Shown here piece by piece: positions 9,355 through 17,917 of a stretch of DNA of 37,787 bases. The notes beneath the pieces are model-generated. The model was not told the origin of the DNA. It saw nothing but the letters and a program-made list of their open reading frames with translations, and did no database searches. Every line of letters begins with the position of its first letter. Position 1 is the stretch's first letter. The translations under genes were made by a program, and so were the position numbers. Origin of the DNA: Gammaproteobacteria bacterium (GTDB lineage: Bacteria > Pseudomonadota > Gammaproteobacteria > Pseudomonadales > Cellvibrionaceae); the NCBI GenBank assembly GCA_025362015.1, contig JANYIO010000055.1:1-37787 (forward strand), written 5' to 3'.

Positions 9355-10194
9355 CTAAACAGCAATCGGCGCGACAATGCGAGGATGCGGTTCGTAGCCT
9401 TCAAATATAAAATCATCCAACTCGTAAGCAAAAATATTTTCAGGACGACGCTTAATAATTAAACGCGGCAACGCTTTGGGGGTACGGCTTAATTGTTCGT
9501 AGACAATGTCGCTGGTAACGTGATTATTGTAAAGATGACAATCGCCGAAGGTATGGACAAAATCACCCACACCGAGATCACATTGTTGCGCAATCATGTG
9601 CGTTAAGAGTGCGTAACTCGCAATATTAAACGGCACACCTAAAAAGAAATCTGCGCTGCGCTGATAAAGCTGGCAGGAGAGTTTTCCATCAGCCACATAA
9701 AATTGGAATAGCGTATGACATGCAGCGAGCGCCATGCGGCCTTGCTCGGCATTTTGTTGCGGGCTCAGCGATTCATCGGGTAAATCTGCAGGATTCCATG
9801 CACTAACAATCAAACGACGCGAATTAGGGCGCGTTTTAATTTGCTGAATGACTTCACTGATTTGATCGATAGTCGAACCATCCGGGCACGCCCAGCTGCG
9901 CCACTGTTTGCCGTACACAGGGCCAAGATCTCCTGAGGCTGTTGCCCACTCATTCCAGATTTTGCAGCCGCGTTCTTGCAACCAGGTAACATCAGTGCGA
10001 CCTTGTAAAAACCACAACAACTCAACAATAATACTTTTGAGATGTACCGTTTTGGTAGTGACCAACGGAAAACCTGCGTTCAAATCGAAGCGCATTTGAC
10101 GACCAAAAACAGAGCGAGTGCCGGTACCGGTGCGGTCATCGCGCTGGAAACCATTATCGACAAGATCGCGCATTAAATCTAAATACTGTTGCAT
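9355..10194 (-). CDS. thyA: Thymidylate synthase
   Basis: It methylates dUMP to dTMP using methylene-tetrahydrofolate. The protein has 279 residues, longer than the 264 of E. coli ThyA; part of the difference is an insertion at about 140-153 ([13 protein letters not shown]), just before the catalytic loop. The catalytic cysteine is C159 in [13 protein letters not shown]; the residue before it is Ala where E. coli has Pro. The dUMP-binding stretch [19 protein letters not shown] and the late DCHLYNNH are intact. An AAGAG ribosome binding site precedes the ATG. The gap to lgt is 10 bases, so the two are almost certainly co-transcribed. Confidence 0.96.
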   Translation of the reverse strand: MQQYLDLMRDLVDNGFQRDDRTGTGTRSVFGRQMRFDLNAGFPLVTTKTVHLKSIIVELLWFLQGRTDVTWLQERGCKIWNEWATASGDLGPVYGKQWRSWACPDGSTIDQISEVIQQIKTRPNSRRLIVSAWNPADLPDESLSPQQNAEQGRMALAACHTLFQFYVADGKLSCQLYQRSADFFLGVPFNIASYALLTHMIAQQCDLGVGDFVHTFGDCHLYNNHVTSDIVYEQLSRTPKALPRLIIKRRPENIFAYELDDFIFEGYEPHPRIVAPIAV

Positions 10195-10204
10195 CGTAAA
10201 ACTC

Positions 10205-11101
10205 TTATTTCGTCGTTAATTTTGCGGATTTTTTAGTATTCGCTGTATTTACTACCGCCGCTTTTTTACCACTAGCTTCTTTTTTATTGAAAAAATAAGC
10301 ATTAACTACCAAGCCAATACCCAAAATAAACATTGGCAATGAGAGTAACTGTCCACGAGTAATAAAACCGAATAAATCAAAACCAATATCAGCATCAGGC
10401 TGGCGAAAATTTTCCACTACAGAGCGGAAAATGGAATAGAGCAACAAAAATAATCCACACACAGCACCGCGTGGGCGCGGCTTGGCAGAGAACCAAAACA
10501 GCACAATAAATAATACCAAGCCTTCCATAGTCGCTTGATAAAGTTGCGATGGATGACGCGCGATGCCGGCAGGGTCATTCGCTTTTGGAAAAACCATTGC
10601 CCAGGGTACATCGGTTACTCGGCCCCATAATTCTTGCCCAATAAAGTTACCCATACGACCAAAACCCAAACCGAGCGGCACTAGCGGCGCGACAAAATCC
10701 ATCAACGCAACAAAAGGTGCGCGGATCCGATTTGCGTAAATAATCATGGCCACAATCACACCCAATAAACCGCCGTGAAATGACATACCGCCTTCCCACA
10801 CACGGAACAACCACAATGGATCGCTCATCCACTTATCGAAGTTATAAAATACAACATAGCCAAAACGGGCCCCCAAAATTACCCCAAATGCACCATAGGT
10901 AACCAGGTTTTCCACCTCGTGTTTAGCAACTGGAGAGTTCGGTGCCTTACTGCGATACATGGCGATTAGCCAGGCCGAGATAAAGGCAAACAAATACATC
11001 AACCCATACCAATGGACATTGAGTGGGCCAATAACTTTATCGAACACAGTAACGGGGCCAATGGCGACAGCAACAGGGTCGAGATTGGGAAATGACAGCA
11101 T
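10205..11101 (-). CDS. lgt: Prolipoprotein diacylglyceryl transferase
   Basis: An inner-membrane enzyme that moves diacylglycerol from phosphatidylglycerol onto the lipobox cysteine, the first step of lipoprotein maturation; its substrates would include the two lipoproteins in this window. It has 298 residues and about seven membrane segments. Essential positions are recognisable: H109 in SFHGG, and R149, N152, E157 and G160 in the Lgt signature, with the same H-to-R spacing (40) as E. coli H103-R143; Y222 and R226 lie in the later loop. The signature reads [10 protein letters not shown] rather than the usual GNFINGELWG. A lysine-rich tail (about 273-298) extends the C-terminus. Start ATG 11101 with AAGG upstream. 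It lies 95 bases after ptsP. Confidence 0.95.
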   Translation of the reverse strand: MLSFPNLDPVAVAIGPVTVFDKVIGPLNVHWYGLMYLFAFISAWLIAMYRSKAPNSPVAKHEVENLVTYGAFGVILGARFGYVVFYNFDKWMSDPLWLFRVWEGGMSFHGGLLGVIVAMIIYANRIRAPFVALMDFVAPLVPLGLGFGRMGNFIGQELWGRVTDVPWAMVFPKANDPAGIARHPSQLYQATMEGLVLFIVLFWFSAKPRPRGAVCGLFLLLYSIFRSVVENFRQPDADIGFDLFGFITRGQLLSLPMFILGIGLVVNAYFFNKKEASGKKAAVVNTANTKKSAKLTTK

Positions 11102-11119
11102 AGTGAAGCCTTATCGAGG

Positions 11120-11159
11120 AAGGATACTTAATAAATTAAAAGGATACTTAACAATTTAA
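11120..11159 (-). repeat. 20-bp tandem duplication between ptsP and lgt
   Basis: Two adjacent 20-base units beginning AAGGATACTTAA (11120-11139 and 11140-11159) differ at two positions. They fill part of the 95-base ptsP-lgt gap, 19 bases upstream of the lgt start. The unit is A+T-rich and has no evident coding or terminator role. Confidence 0.8.
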
Positions 11160-11196
11160 AATGCAGGATTATATGAAATTTTTCAAACGTTTGCGC

Positions 11197-13470
11197 TTAC
11201 TCCTCAAAGTCATCCGAAACTACTGGCCGTATCAGGCGTGTTACATCTGCATCACCTAAAAATTGCTCTATGCGTTCGCGGATTTGATCGGCGTCAGCCA
11301 TCACAATCACCTCAGCTAAAAGTGCTTTGGCAAGGCTGAGTGAAATACCGCGAATAACGGATTTAACTTTGGGTAAGTTGGCGGCGCTCATGGAAAGCAC
11401 GTCAAACCCCATCGCCATCAACAAAATAGCGGCGCTGGGATCACCCGCCAATTCGCCGCAAATACTCACGCTCACACCTTCGGCATGAGCTTCAGTGACT
11501 ATGTGTTGCAATGCGCGGAGCACCGCTGGATGGAATGCCTGATACAGGTCGGCCACCCGCGCGTTATTGCGATCCACCGCCAACAAATATTGCGTAAGGT
11601 CATTACTACCTACTGATAAAAACCCAGAGCGCGCCGCCAACTCGCGGGTTTGATAAACCGCAGCCGGCACCTCAATCATGACGCCTACGGGCGGCATCAG
11701 CACCTTATAACCTTCTTCAATCAGCTCATTGAAAACACGCGTAATCAGTGCTTTTGAGGCATCTAATTCCGGCACGCTGGTAATCATGGGCAAGAGTATG
11801 CGCAGGTTGTCCAAACCTTCGCTAGCTTTGATCATCGCACGCACCTGGGCGAGGAAAATCTCGGGGTGATCAAGCGTTACACGAATACCGCGCCAGCCGA
11901 GGAAGGGGTTCGCTTCTTCAATCGGGAAATAGGGCAAGGCTTTATCGCCGCCGATATCGAGGGTACGAATAGTTACCGGATTCGGGGCGAAGGCAGCTAA
12001 CTGCTCACGATAAATAATGCGCTGCTCTTCTTCGCTCGGAAAACGATCGCGCATCAAAAATGGAATTTCGGTACGGTACAAGCCCACACCTTCTGCACCG
12101 CGCTCTAGCGAACGCACGACATCGGCCATCAACCCGGTGTTTACCCACAGGGTTAAGCGGTAGTTATCAGTGGTTTCGCAAGGTAAATCTTTAAGCGCTT
12201 CCAGCCCTTTAACCAGCGCCAAGTCTTCAACCGCGATCGCCTTGTAATGCTTAACAACCAGTTCATCCGGATCGCAATACACTGAGCCACGGTAACCATC
12301 GACAATCAGCGGGCGGCCATCCAACTGTAAATAGGGTAGATCCACAACGCCCATAACGGTGGGAATTCCCATCGCACGCGCCAGAATCGCCACATGTGAG
12401 TTGCTTGACCCTTCCACTGACACCAAACCAACCAGCTTTTCGGGTGGAATTTCACCCAGCATAGTCGCGGTCAGTTCTTCGCCAACAAGAATAGCTCGCT
12501 CAGGATAAACTCGACCTTTTTTGTTGGACTCAAGCAAATAAGCGAGCACACGCCGACCCAAATCCCGCAAGTCAGTTGCTCGCTCGCGTAAATAAGCATC
12601 ATCCATACTATTAAAGGTAGCTTCGTGTTCAAGAATAACCTCGCTCCAGGCATAGGAAGCGTTGGCACCTTTACGAATGCGCTCGGTGACTTCGCCGCCG
12701 AGTGAAGCATCGTCGAGCATCGACAAATAAGCATCGAAAAGCGCGCGCTCCTCGCGATTTAACCGGTCTTTAAGCTTTGCACCCAGCGCTTTAATATCTT
12801 CACGCACAGCCATAAGGCAGCGTTGAAAGAAGGCAATTTCAGCCTCTAAATCAACGTAAGGTTTAAAGGGAACTGAGCGCAAATCGGCTTCCGGGGCAAT
12901 AACCACCGCTTCACCAATAGCGACGCCAGAAGAACCTGGTGAGCCGAGAAAACGCGCTTGAACAGCTTTTTGCCCTATGTCTTTAATACCGCCAGTCGCT
13001 TCGGCATGGGCGATAACACCTGCCAACTGGGCCGACATAGTCACTAGAAATGATTCATCGCCTTCATCGAAGCGGCGCTGTTCAATTTGTTGCACCACCA
13101 ATACACCCAGCACTTTGCGGTGATGAATAATGGGCACACCGAGGAATGAGCGATATCGCTCTTCGCCAGTTTCAGGAAAGTATTGGTAGCTGGGGTGAGC
13201 TTCAGCATGCTCTAAATTGATGGGCTCTTCACGTACGACTACGCGGCCGACTAAACCTTCACCAGGGTGGAGGCGTACTTTTCCCACTGCATCCGTATTA
13301 AGGCCGTCGGTGGCCATGAGCACATAATCACCGGCTTGATCGACCAGATAAACCGAGCATACCTGAGTACGCATCGCACTTTTTACGCTCGATACAATAA
13401 TCCTCAAAGCTGATGTTAAATCGCGTGCGGAGTTTACTTCTTGAACAATTGAACGCAGCGAATTCAGCAT
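11197..13470 (-). CDS. ptsP: Nitrogen-PTS phosphoenolpyruvate-protein phosphotransferase (EI-Ntr)
   Basis: First kinase of the regulatory nitrogen PTS: it takes phosphate from PEP and passes it to NPr (PtsO), which feeds PtsN. The 757 residues are close to E. coli PtsP (748). An N-terminal GAF sensor domain (about 1-160) distinguishes it from sugar-PTS EI. An EI N-terminal/HPr-binding region follows, then the phosphohistidine loop GSSNSHVAILARAMGIP with H359. The C-terminal PEP-binding barrel shows MIEVPAAVY, SVGSNDLTQYLLAVDRNN and VSICGELAGDP. The start is 25 bases after the rppH stop, an order shared with other gammaproteobacteria. In that arrangement GAF is usually the input for glutamine/2-oxoglutarate signals. 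Confidence 0.96.
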   Translation of the reverse strand: MLNSLRSIVQEVNSARDLTSALRIIVSSVKSAMRTQVCSVYLVDQAGDYVLMATDGLNTDAVGKVRLHPGEGLVGRVVVREEPINLEHAEAHPSYQYFPETGEERYRSFLGVPIIHHRKVLGVLVVQQIEQRRFDEGDESFLVTMSAQLAGVIAHAEATGGIKDIGQKAVQARFLGSPGSSGVAIGEAVVIAPEADLRSVPFKPYVDLEAEIAFFQRCLMAVREDIKALGAKLKDRLNREERALFDAYLSMLDDASLGGEVTERIRKGANASYAWSEVILEHEATFNSMDDAYLRERATDLRDLGRRVLAYLLESNKKGRVYPERAILVGEELTATMLGEIPPEKLVGLVSVEGSSNSHVAILARAMGIPTVMGVVDLPYLQLDGRPLIVDGYRGSVYCDPDELVVKHYKAIAVEDLALVKGLEALKDLPCETTDNYRLTLWVNTGLMADVVRSLERGAEGVGLYRTEIPFLMRDRFPSEEEQRIIYREQLAAFAPNPVTIRTLDIGGDKALPYFPIEEANPFLGWRGIRVTLDHPEIFLAQVRAMIKASEGLDNLRILLPMITSVPELDASKALITRVFNELIEEGYKVLMPPVGVMIEVPAAVYQTRELAARSGFLSVGSNDLTQYLLAVDRNNARVADLYQAFHPAVLRALQHIVTEAHAEGVSVSICGELAGDPSAAILLMAMGFDVLSMSAANLPKVKSVIRGISLSLAKALLAEVIVMADADQIRERIEQFLGDADVTRLIRPVVSDDFEE

Positions 13471-13495
13471 AGATGCAATCCTGTTATAAGTTTTG

Positions 13496-13993
13496 TTACT
13501 TGATTTGCCCTAACTCAAGTATTGCATGGACAACCGACAGCTCTTTTAGCGCACGGCAATAAACATCTTTTTTAAACGACACTACCTTGCCTAAGGGATA
13601 CCAATAACTCACCCAGCGCCAGTCATCAAACTCTGCTCGACCACCGTTATTGAGTGAAATATTTTTATCATCGCTCAACAAACGCAGCAAATACCATTTT
13701 TGTTTTTGGCCAATACACAACGGCTGCGAGTGGTGACGCATCAAGCGATCTGGCAAACGGTAGCGCAGCCAACCCCGCGTGCAAGCAAGGATCTTTACAT
13801 CTTGCGGATGCAAACCAACCTCTTCATGCAATTCACGAAATAGTGCTTGTTCCGGCGACTCACCCTCGTTAATTCCACCCTGTGGAAATTGCCAAGCGTC
13901 TTGCCCACCTACTCTACGCGCCCACAGCAATTGGCCTGCGTCGTTCGTTATAATAATGCCCACATTGGGGCGAAAACCATCGCTATCTATCAC
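13496..13993 (-). CDS. rppH: RNA pyrophosphohydrolase
   Basis: A Nudix enzyme that removes pyrophosphate from triphosphorylated mRNA 5' ends and opens them to RNase E decay. The 165 residues begin [15 protein letters not shown], close to E. coli RppH. The Nudix box is complete: G39-x5-E45-x7-R53-E54-L55-x-E57-E58-x-G60-L61. The start is GTG at 13993, with no good Shine-Dalgarno of its own (only GGA five bases away). The start region is duplicated just upstream (13977-14022), which creates a short upstream reading frame ending on this start codon. It is first in the operon with ptsP, 25 bases away. Confidence 0.95.
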   Translation of the reverse strand: MIDSDGFRPNVGIIITNDAGQLLWARRVGGQDAWQFPQGGINEGESPEQALFRELHEEVGLHPQDVKILACTRGWLRYRLPDRLMRHHSQPLCIGQKQKWYLLRLLSDDKNISLNNGGRAEFDDWRWVSYWYPLGKVVSFKKDVYCRALKELSVVHAILELGQIK

Positions 13994-14022
13994 GGGGATC
14001 CATCGCTATCTATCACCTGGAT
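13977..14022 (-). repeat. 23-bp tandem duplication across the rppH start codon
   Basis: Two adjacent 23-base units, 13977-13999 and 14000-14022, share a perfect 17-base core (plus strand CCATCGCTATCTATCAC) and differ at two bases in the remaining six. The downstream unit contains the real GTG start and codons 1-5 of rppH. The upstream unit has a second GTG (14014-14016) in another frame; that frame runs 8 codons and ends at a TGA overlapping the true GTG. Confidence 0.92.
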
Positions 14023-14029
14023 AGATAGC
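14005..14029 (-). promoter_or_regulatory. Leader hairpin of rppH
   Basis: Perfect 10-bp arms (14005-14014 and 14020-14029; RNA GCTATCTATC and GATAGATAGC) with a 5-base loop CAGGT lie in the rppH 5' leader. Because of the tandem duplication, the same 5' arm can pair instead with the second GATAGATAGC at 13982-13991, which overlaps the true start codon. Two mutually exclusive structures are therefore possible. That they regulate translation is inference. Confidence 0.55.
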
Positions 14030-14081
14030 CCCTATAAAGTGTTGCGCTGCATGAATTGATTCTCAAAACAGCTTTTACCGC

Positions 14082-14109
14082 ACTATAACAGGGTTAGACA
14101 AAGCCGCAA
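14082..14109 (-). promoter_or_regulatory. Candidate rppH-ptsP promoter
   Basis: On the minus strand an extended -10, TGTTATAGT, places TATAGT at 14087-14082 (5 of 6 matches plus the TG motif). A weak -35 TTGCGG lies at 14109-14104, 16 bases away. Transcription would begin near 14075 and give a leader of about 80 bases containing the duplicated start region. Confidence 0.5.
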
Positions 14110-14289
14110 CCCCAGCCCGCACACCTAAACCTGTAGATTTAACAGCATCCCCAATTTAACGTCGCAATAAACGCCAAATAAGTTCATTCACCGAATACCC
14201 GACTGGCGCACTTGGTTTCTTCCATAAATTCCGTTAGTGTCTGCCAACACAATCATACTCAATCTCAACACTACAATAAGAGCAACGTA

Positions 14290-17200
14290 ATGATGAACTT
14301 GCAATCCTTCATTTTGGGCATTGATGTTGGCTCCACCACGGTAAAGCTGGTAGCAGTAGACGCAGCAACCAACAATATTTTATGGAGCCGCTATCAACGC
14401 CATGAAACGCGACAAGCGGAAAAAGTCCTGGAAATGCTGGAAAGTGTTTGCGCTGAGATGCCACAAATCGTTTTGAAAGAGACGCGAATTTTTATTACCG
14501 GCTCAGGCGCCAGCCCAATTGCCCCACACCTGAATGCAAAATTTATTCAAGAAGTAAATGCTGTCACCATGGCAGTAGAAGCCATGCACCCCGACGTCGG
14601 CAGCGTGATTGAACTCGGAGGACAAGACGCAAAAATTGTGATGTTTAAAACTCAGGATGAAACTGGCGAAAAACGCGCGACCACATCCATGAATGATAAA
14701 TGCGCTTCAGGAACTGGCGCCACTATCGACAAATGCTTTCTCAAAGTAGGCATGCCACAAGAAGAAACCGCAAAATTAATCTTCAATCCAGACAAACTCC
14801 ATCATGTTGCCGCCAAATGCGGCGTGTTTGCCGAAACCGATATTGTCAATTTAATTAAAAGTGGAATTCCTGCTGCAGAAATTATGTGTTCATTGGCAGA
14901 CGCGATTGTCGGGCAAAATTTATCGGTGTTAACGCGCGGCAACACACTAAAACATAAAGTGCTGTTGCTCGGCGGACCCAATACTTATTTACCATTTTTG
15001 CGCGATTGCTGGCGTTACCGTATTCCGCAAACCTGGGAAGAACGCGGTTACGTCTATCCCAAAGATATTCCAATGGAAGAATTAATTTTCTCACCCGAAA
15101 ATTCAGAATACTACGCAGCTTACGGTGCAGTTTTATTTGGCATCCATGAAAAAAATATGACGTGCTGTAGCGGCCTGGAAGAATTGCAAACATTTATTCG
15201 CGAAGGCCGCAAAGCACAACTCGGCAATAACGCCGGGCCCGCGTTAATGATTTCTGCCGATGAAGCCAGCCAATTTAAAATAACTTATCGCGAACCTAAA
15301 TTTGTTCCTATCACCCTCACACCCAATTCAATCATTGAAGGCTACATCGGACTTGATGGCGGCTCTACCTCCAGCAAATGTGTTTTGGTAAACGAATACG
15401 GCGATATTTTGCAAAAAGTGTATCAACTATCCAAAGGCAATCCGCTGGAAGATATGAAACAAATGTTTTTGCAATTAAAAACCTGGGCCGATGCGCAAAA
15501 TGCCACCTTAAATATTCTCGGCTTTGGTGTAACCGGTTACGCTGGCGATGTGATGGAAAGCTCGTTAAAAGCCGATGCCAATGTAGTGGAAACCGTCGCG
15601 CATATGAAAAGCGCGCAACAATATTTTCCCAACGTGGATGTAATTTGCGATGTCGGCGGGCAGGACATTAAAGTTCTGTTTATGCAAAATCAGGTTATTA
15701 AAAATTTTCGTCTCAGTAATTCCTGTAGCGCAGGTAATGGCATGTTGTTACAAGCCATGGCTGATCAATTTGGCGTACCCGTAACCGAATATGCAGACCG
15801 CGCCTTTAATGCCGAGATGTCACCCAAATTTAGTTATGGCTGCGCGGTATTTTTAGATTCAGACCGCGTCAATTTTCAAAAAGAAGGTTACAACGGTGAA
15901 GAATTATTAGCAGGCCTTGCGCTAGTATTGCCAAAAAATATTTGGCAATACGTGGTGCAAATTCCGCGCATGGCAGAACTCGGCAGAGTGTTTGTATTAC
16001 AAGGCGGCACGCAAAAAAATCTCGCCGCCGTAAAAGCCCAAGTGGATTACATTAAAGACCGCGTGCCCGATGCCGAAGTTTATGTGCACCCACACACTGG
16101 CGAAGCCGGCGCACTAGGCGCAGCATTTGAAGCTGTACGCGTAGTAAAACGACGGGGCTATTCCACCTTTATTGGTTTGGATGAAGCGATCAATTTATAT
16201 TACACAGCGCGCAATGATGAAGAAACTAAATGTACCTTTTGCGCAAACAATTGCTCGCGCACTTTTATCGATGCAAAAGTCAGCGAAACTGAAACTGCAC
16301 GTTATATTTCCGGCTTCTCTTGCGAGAAAGGCACGGTGGAAGATCATGACGCATTAAAAAAATTAAATAGAAATCGCCGCGAGCTGATGGTAGCTTATCC
16401 AAATTTAGTCGACTACGAAGCAACATGGGCATTCAAGCAACTTTATAAAACTGCAGCACTGCCATCAGCTGACACACTGATAAAAGATATTGAAGTAAAG
16501 CGCAGTCTGCTCGGAAGCATCAAACACAAAACGATTGAGCGGAAATTTTTACGCTCGTCTACGGCAGCACAAGAAGCTCGACTTAATATCCGCATCGGCA
16601 TGCCCAAAGCATTAAATATGTGGAGCACCGGGCCTTTTTGGCGCGCCTATTTTGAAGCACTCGGAATCAAATCGCGCAATTTGGTTTTTTCCGATGATAC
16701 CAGCGAAGAAATGTGGCAAGCCGGAGGTAAGTACGGCTCGATTGACCCTTGCTATCCCGCCAAAGTAGTGCAAGCCCATATTCACAATTTATTGTTTGTG
16801 CATCACGAAGATAAACCACTGAATTTTATTTTCTTTCCCGCGCTAACTCACATACCTACCTTTGTCGAAGGCGTAATGGATACTGCCTGCTGCCCAATTG
16901 TCGCAGGCACCCCAAAAGTAATGGGCGCAGCCTTTACCAAAGAGCAGGATTATTTTGCCAGCCGCAATATTATTTATTTGGATCCGGCAGTTACTCTGAA
17001 TGAACCGCTGTTATTAAAGCATCGCATGCTGGAAACTTTTGGCACGCATTTGGGAATTACCGAAGACGAAAATAATTTTGCGATAGATGAAGCCTTTAAT
17101 GCGCTTAAACATTTTGATACCCATATGCAAATTAAAGGCCGTATGATTTTGGATGCAGTCACCGCGCAAAATCGTATCGCCTTGCTAATGTTGGGACGAC

Positions 17201-17907
17201 CTTATCACAACGACCCAGGCATGAATCACAATGTGCTGGAAGAATATCAGTCGATGGGTTATCCCATTCTTTCCATGCGTTCCATTCCGAAAGATAAAGA
17301 ATATTTAGCGCCTTATTTCACCGAAGACATGCGCATAGGCCGCATAAATTCTGCGCTGGAAATTCACGATGTCTGGCCAGAAAATTACAGCGTCAATTCA
17401 GTACAAAAAGTGTGGGCCGCAAAATTTGCCGCACGTCACCCCAATGTTGCCGTGTTGGATTTATCCAGTTTTAAATGCGGCCACGATGCACCGACCTATG
17501 GTTTAATCGACCGCATTATGAGCGCAAACAATTCACCTTATTCTGCACTTCACGATATTGATGCGAACAAACCTTCTGGCTCAATTAAAATTCGCGTAAA
17601 AACTTACGGTTATACGTTAAATTTAGCTGAAGAAAAACTGGAAGATAAAGCCAAAAAAGAAACTGAAGCCGAACTTATCGAAATTCAAAAACGTTTGCAT
17701 ATACTCGCCGCCGCACCAGAAAAAATTCAGCAAGACCCAATGTTTATTGCCGAACTGGAAAAATGGCATGCGAAAAAATCCTACTTACTCAGCACTTCAA
17801 ATAGCAACAACGCGGTACAAAATTTCGTTCCCAGTAAAATAACGCCCGAGCTAATTCTTCCAGATGTCATTGGCTCCAATTTAATTTCTACTGTACAACT
17901 TGATTAG
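14290..17907 (+). CDS. Double BadF/HgdC-type acyl-CoA dehydratase activase with DUF2229-like C-terminal region
   Basis: The product has 1205 residues from ATG 14290 (SD AAGAG 7 bases before; an upstream TTG at 14212 has no ribosome site). Two ASKHA ATPase domains stand in tandem. The first has GIDVGSTTVK (10-19), ELGGQDAK and the cluster cysteines C138 (in CASGTG) and C177. The second has GLDGGSTSSK (354-363), DVGGQDIK, C479 (in CSAGNG) and C518. Both pairs are 39 residues apart, as in the [4Fe-4S]-bridging activase HgdC. Next come CTFCANNC (C648, C651, C655) and a DUF2229/dehydratase-like half with MPKALNMWSTGPFWR, C821, C867, C868 and C1063. Activases use ATP to push low-potential electrons into 2-hydroxyacyl-CoA dehydratases, benzoyl-CoA reductases or double-cubane-cluster reductases. 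The substrate here is unknown. The partner gene begins 10 bases later. Confidence 0.85.
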   Translation: MMNLQSFILGIDVGSTTVKLVAVDAATNNILWSRYQRHETRQAEKVLEMLESVCAEMPQIVLKETRIFITGSGASPIAPHLNAKFIQEVNAVTMAVEAMHPDVGSVIELGGQDAKIVMFKTQDETGEKRATTSMNDKCASGTGATIDKCFLKVGMPQEETAKLIFNPDKLHHVAAKCGVFAETDIVNLIKSGIPAAEIMCSLADAIVGQNLSVLTRGNTLKHKVLLLGGPNTYLPFLRDCWRYRIPQTWEERGYVYPKDIPMEELIFSPENSEYYAAYGAVLFGIHEKNMTCCSGLEELQTFIREGRKAQLGNNAGPALMISADEASQFKITYREPKFVPITLTPNSIIEGYIGLDGGSTSSKCVLVNEYGDILQKVYQLSKGNPLEDMKQMFLQLKTWADAQNATLNILGFGVTGYAGDVMESSLKADANVVETVAHMKSAQQYFPNVDVICDVGGQDIKVLFMQNQVIKNFRLSNSCSAGNGMLLQAMADQFGVPVTEYADRAFNAEMSPKFSYGCAVFLDSDRVNFQKEGYNGEELLAGLALVLPKNIWQYVVQIPRMAELGRVFVLQGGTQKNLAAVKAQVDYIKDRVPDAEVYVHPHTGEAGALGAAFEAVRVVKRRGYSTFIGLDEAINLYYTARNDEETKCTFCANNCSRTFIDAKVSETETARYISGFSCEKGTVEDHDALKKLNRNRRELMVAYPNLVDYEATWAFKQLYKTAALPSADTLIKDIEVKRSLLGSIKHKTIERKFLRSSTAAQEARLNIRIGMPKALNMWSTGPFWRAYFEALGIKSRNLVFSDDTSEEMWQAGGKYGSIDPCYPAKVVQAHIHNLLFVHHEDKPLNFIFFPALTHIPTFVEGVMDTACCPIVAGTPKVMGAAFTKEQDYFASRNIIYLDPAVTLNEPLLLKHRMLETFGTHLGITEDENNFAIDEAFNALKHFDTHMQIKGRMILDAVTAQNRIALLMLGRPYHNDPGMNHNVLEEYQSMGYPILSMRSIPKDKEYLAPYFTEDMRIGRINSALEIHDVWPENYSVNSVQKVWAAKFAARHPNVAVLDLSSFKCGHDAPTYGLIDRIMSANNSPYSALHDIDANKPSGSIKIRVKTYGYTLNLAEEKLEDKAKKETEAELIEIQKRLHILAAAPEKIQQDPMFIAELEKWHAKKSYLLSTSNSNNAVQNFVPSKITPELILPDVIGSNLISTVQLD

Positions 17908-17917
17908 GCGATATCAA

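Noticed and set aside
14212-14289. Upstream TTG start for the activase gene
   Set aside because: No ribosome site, and the ATG at 14290 has one and gives the usual activase N-terminus.
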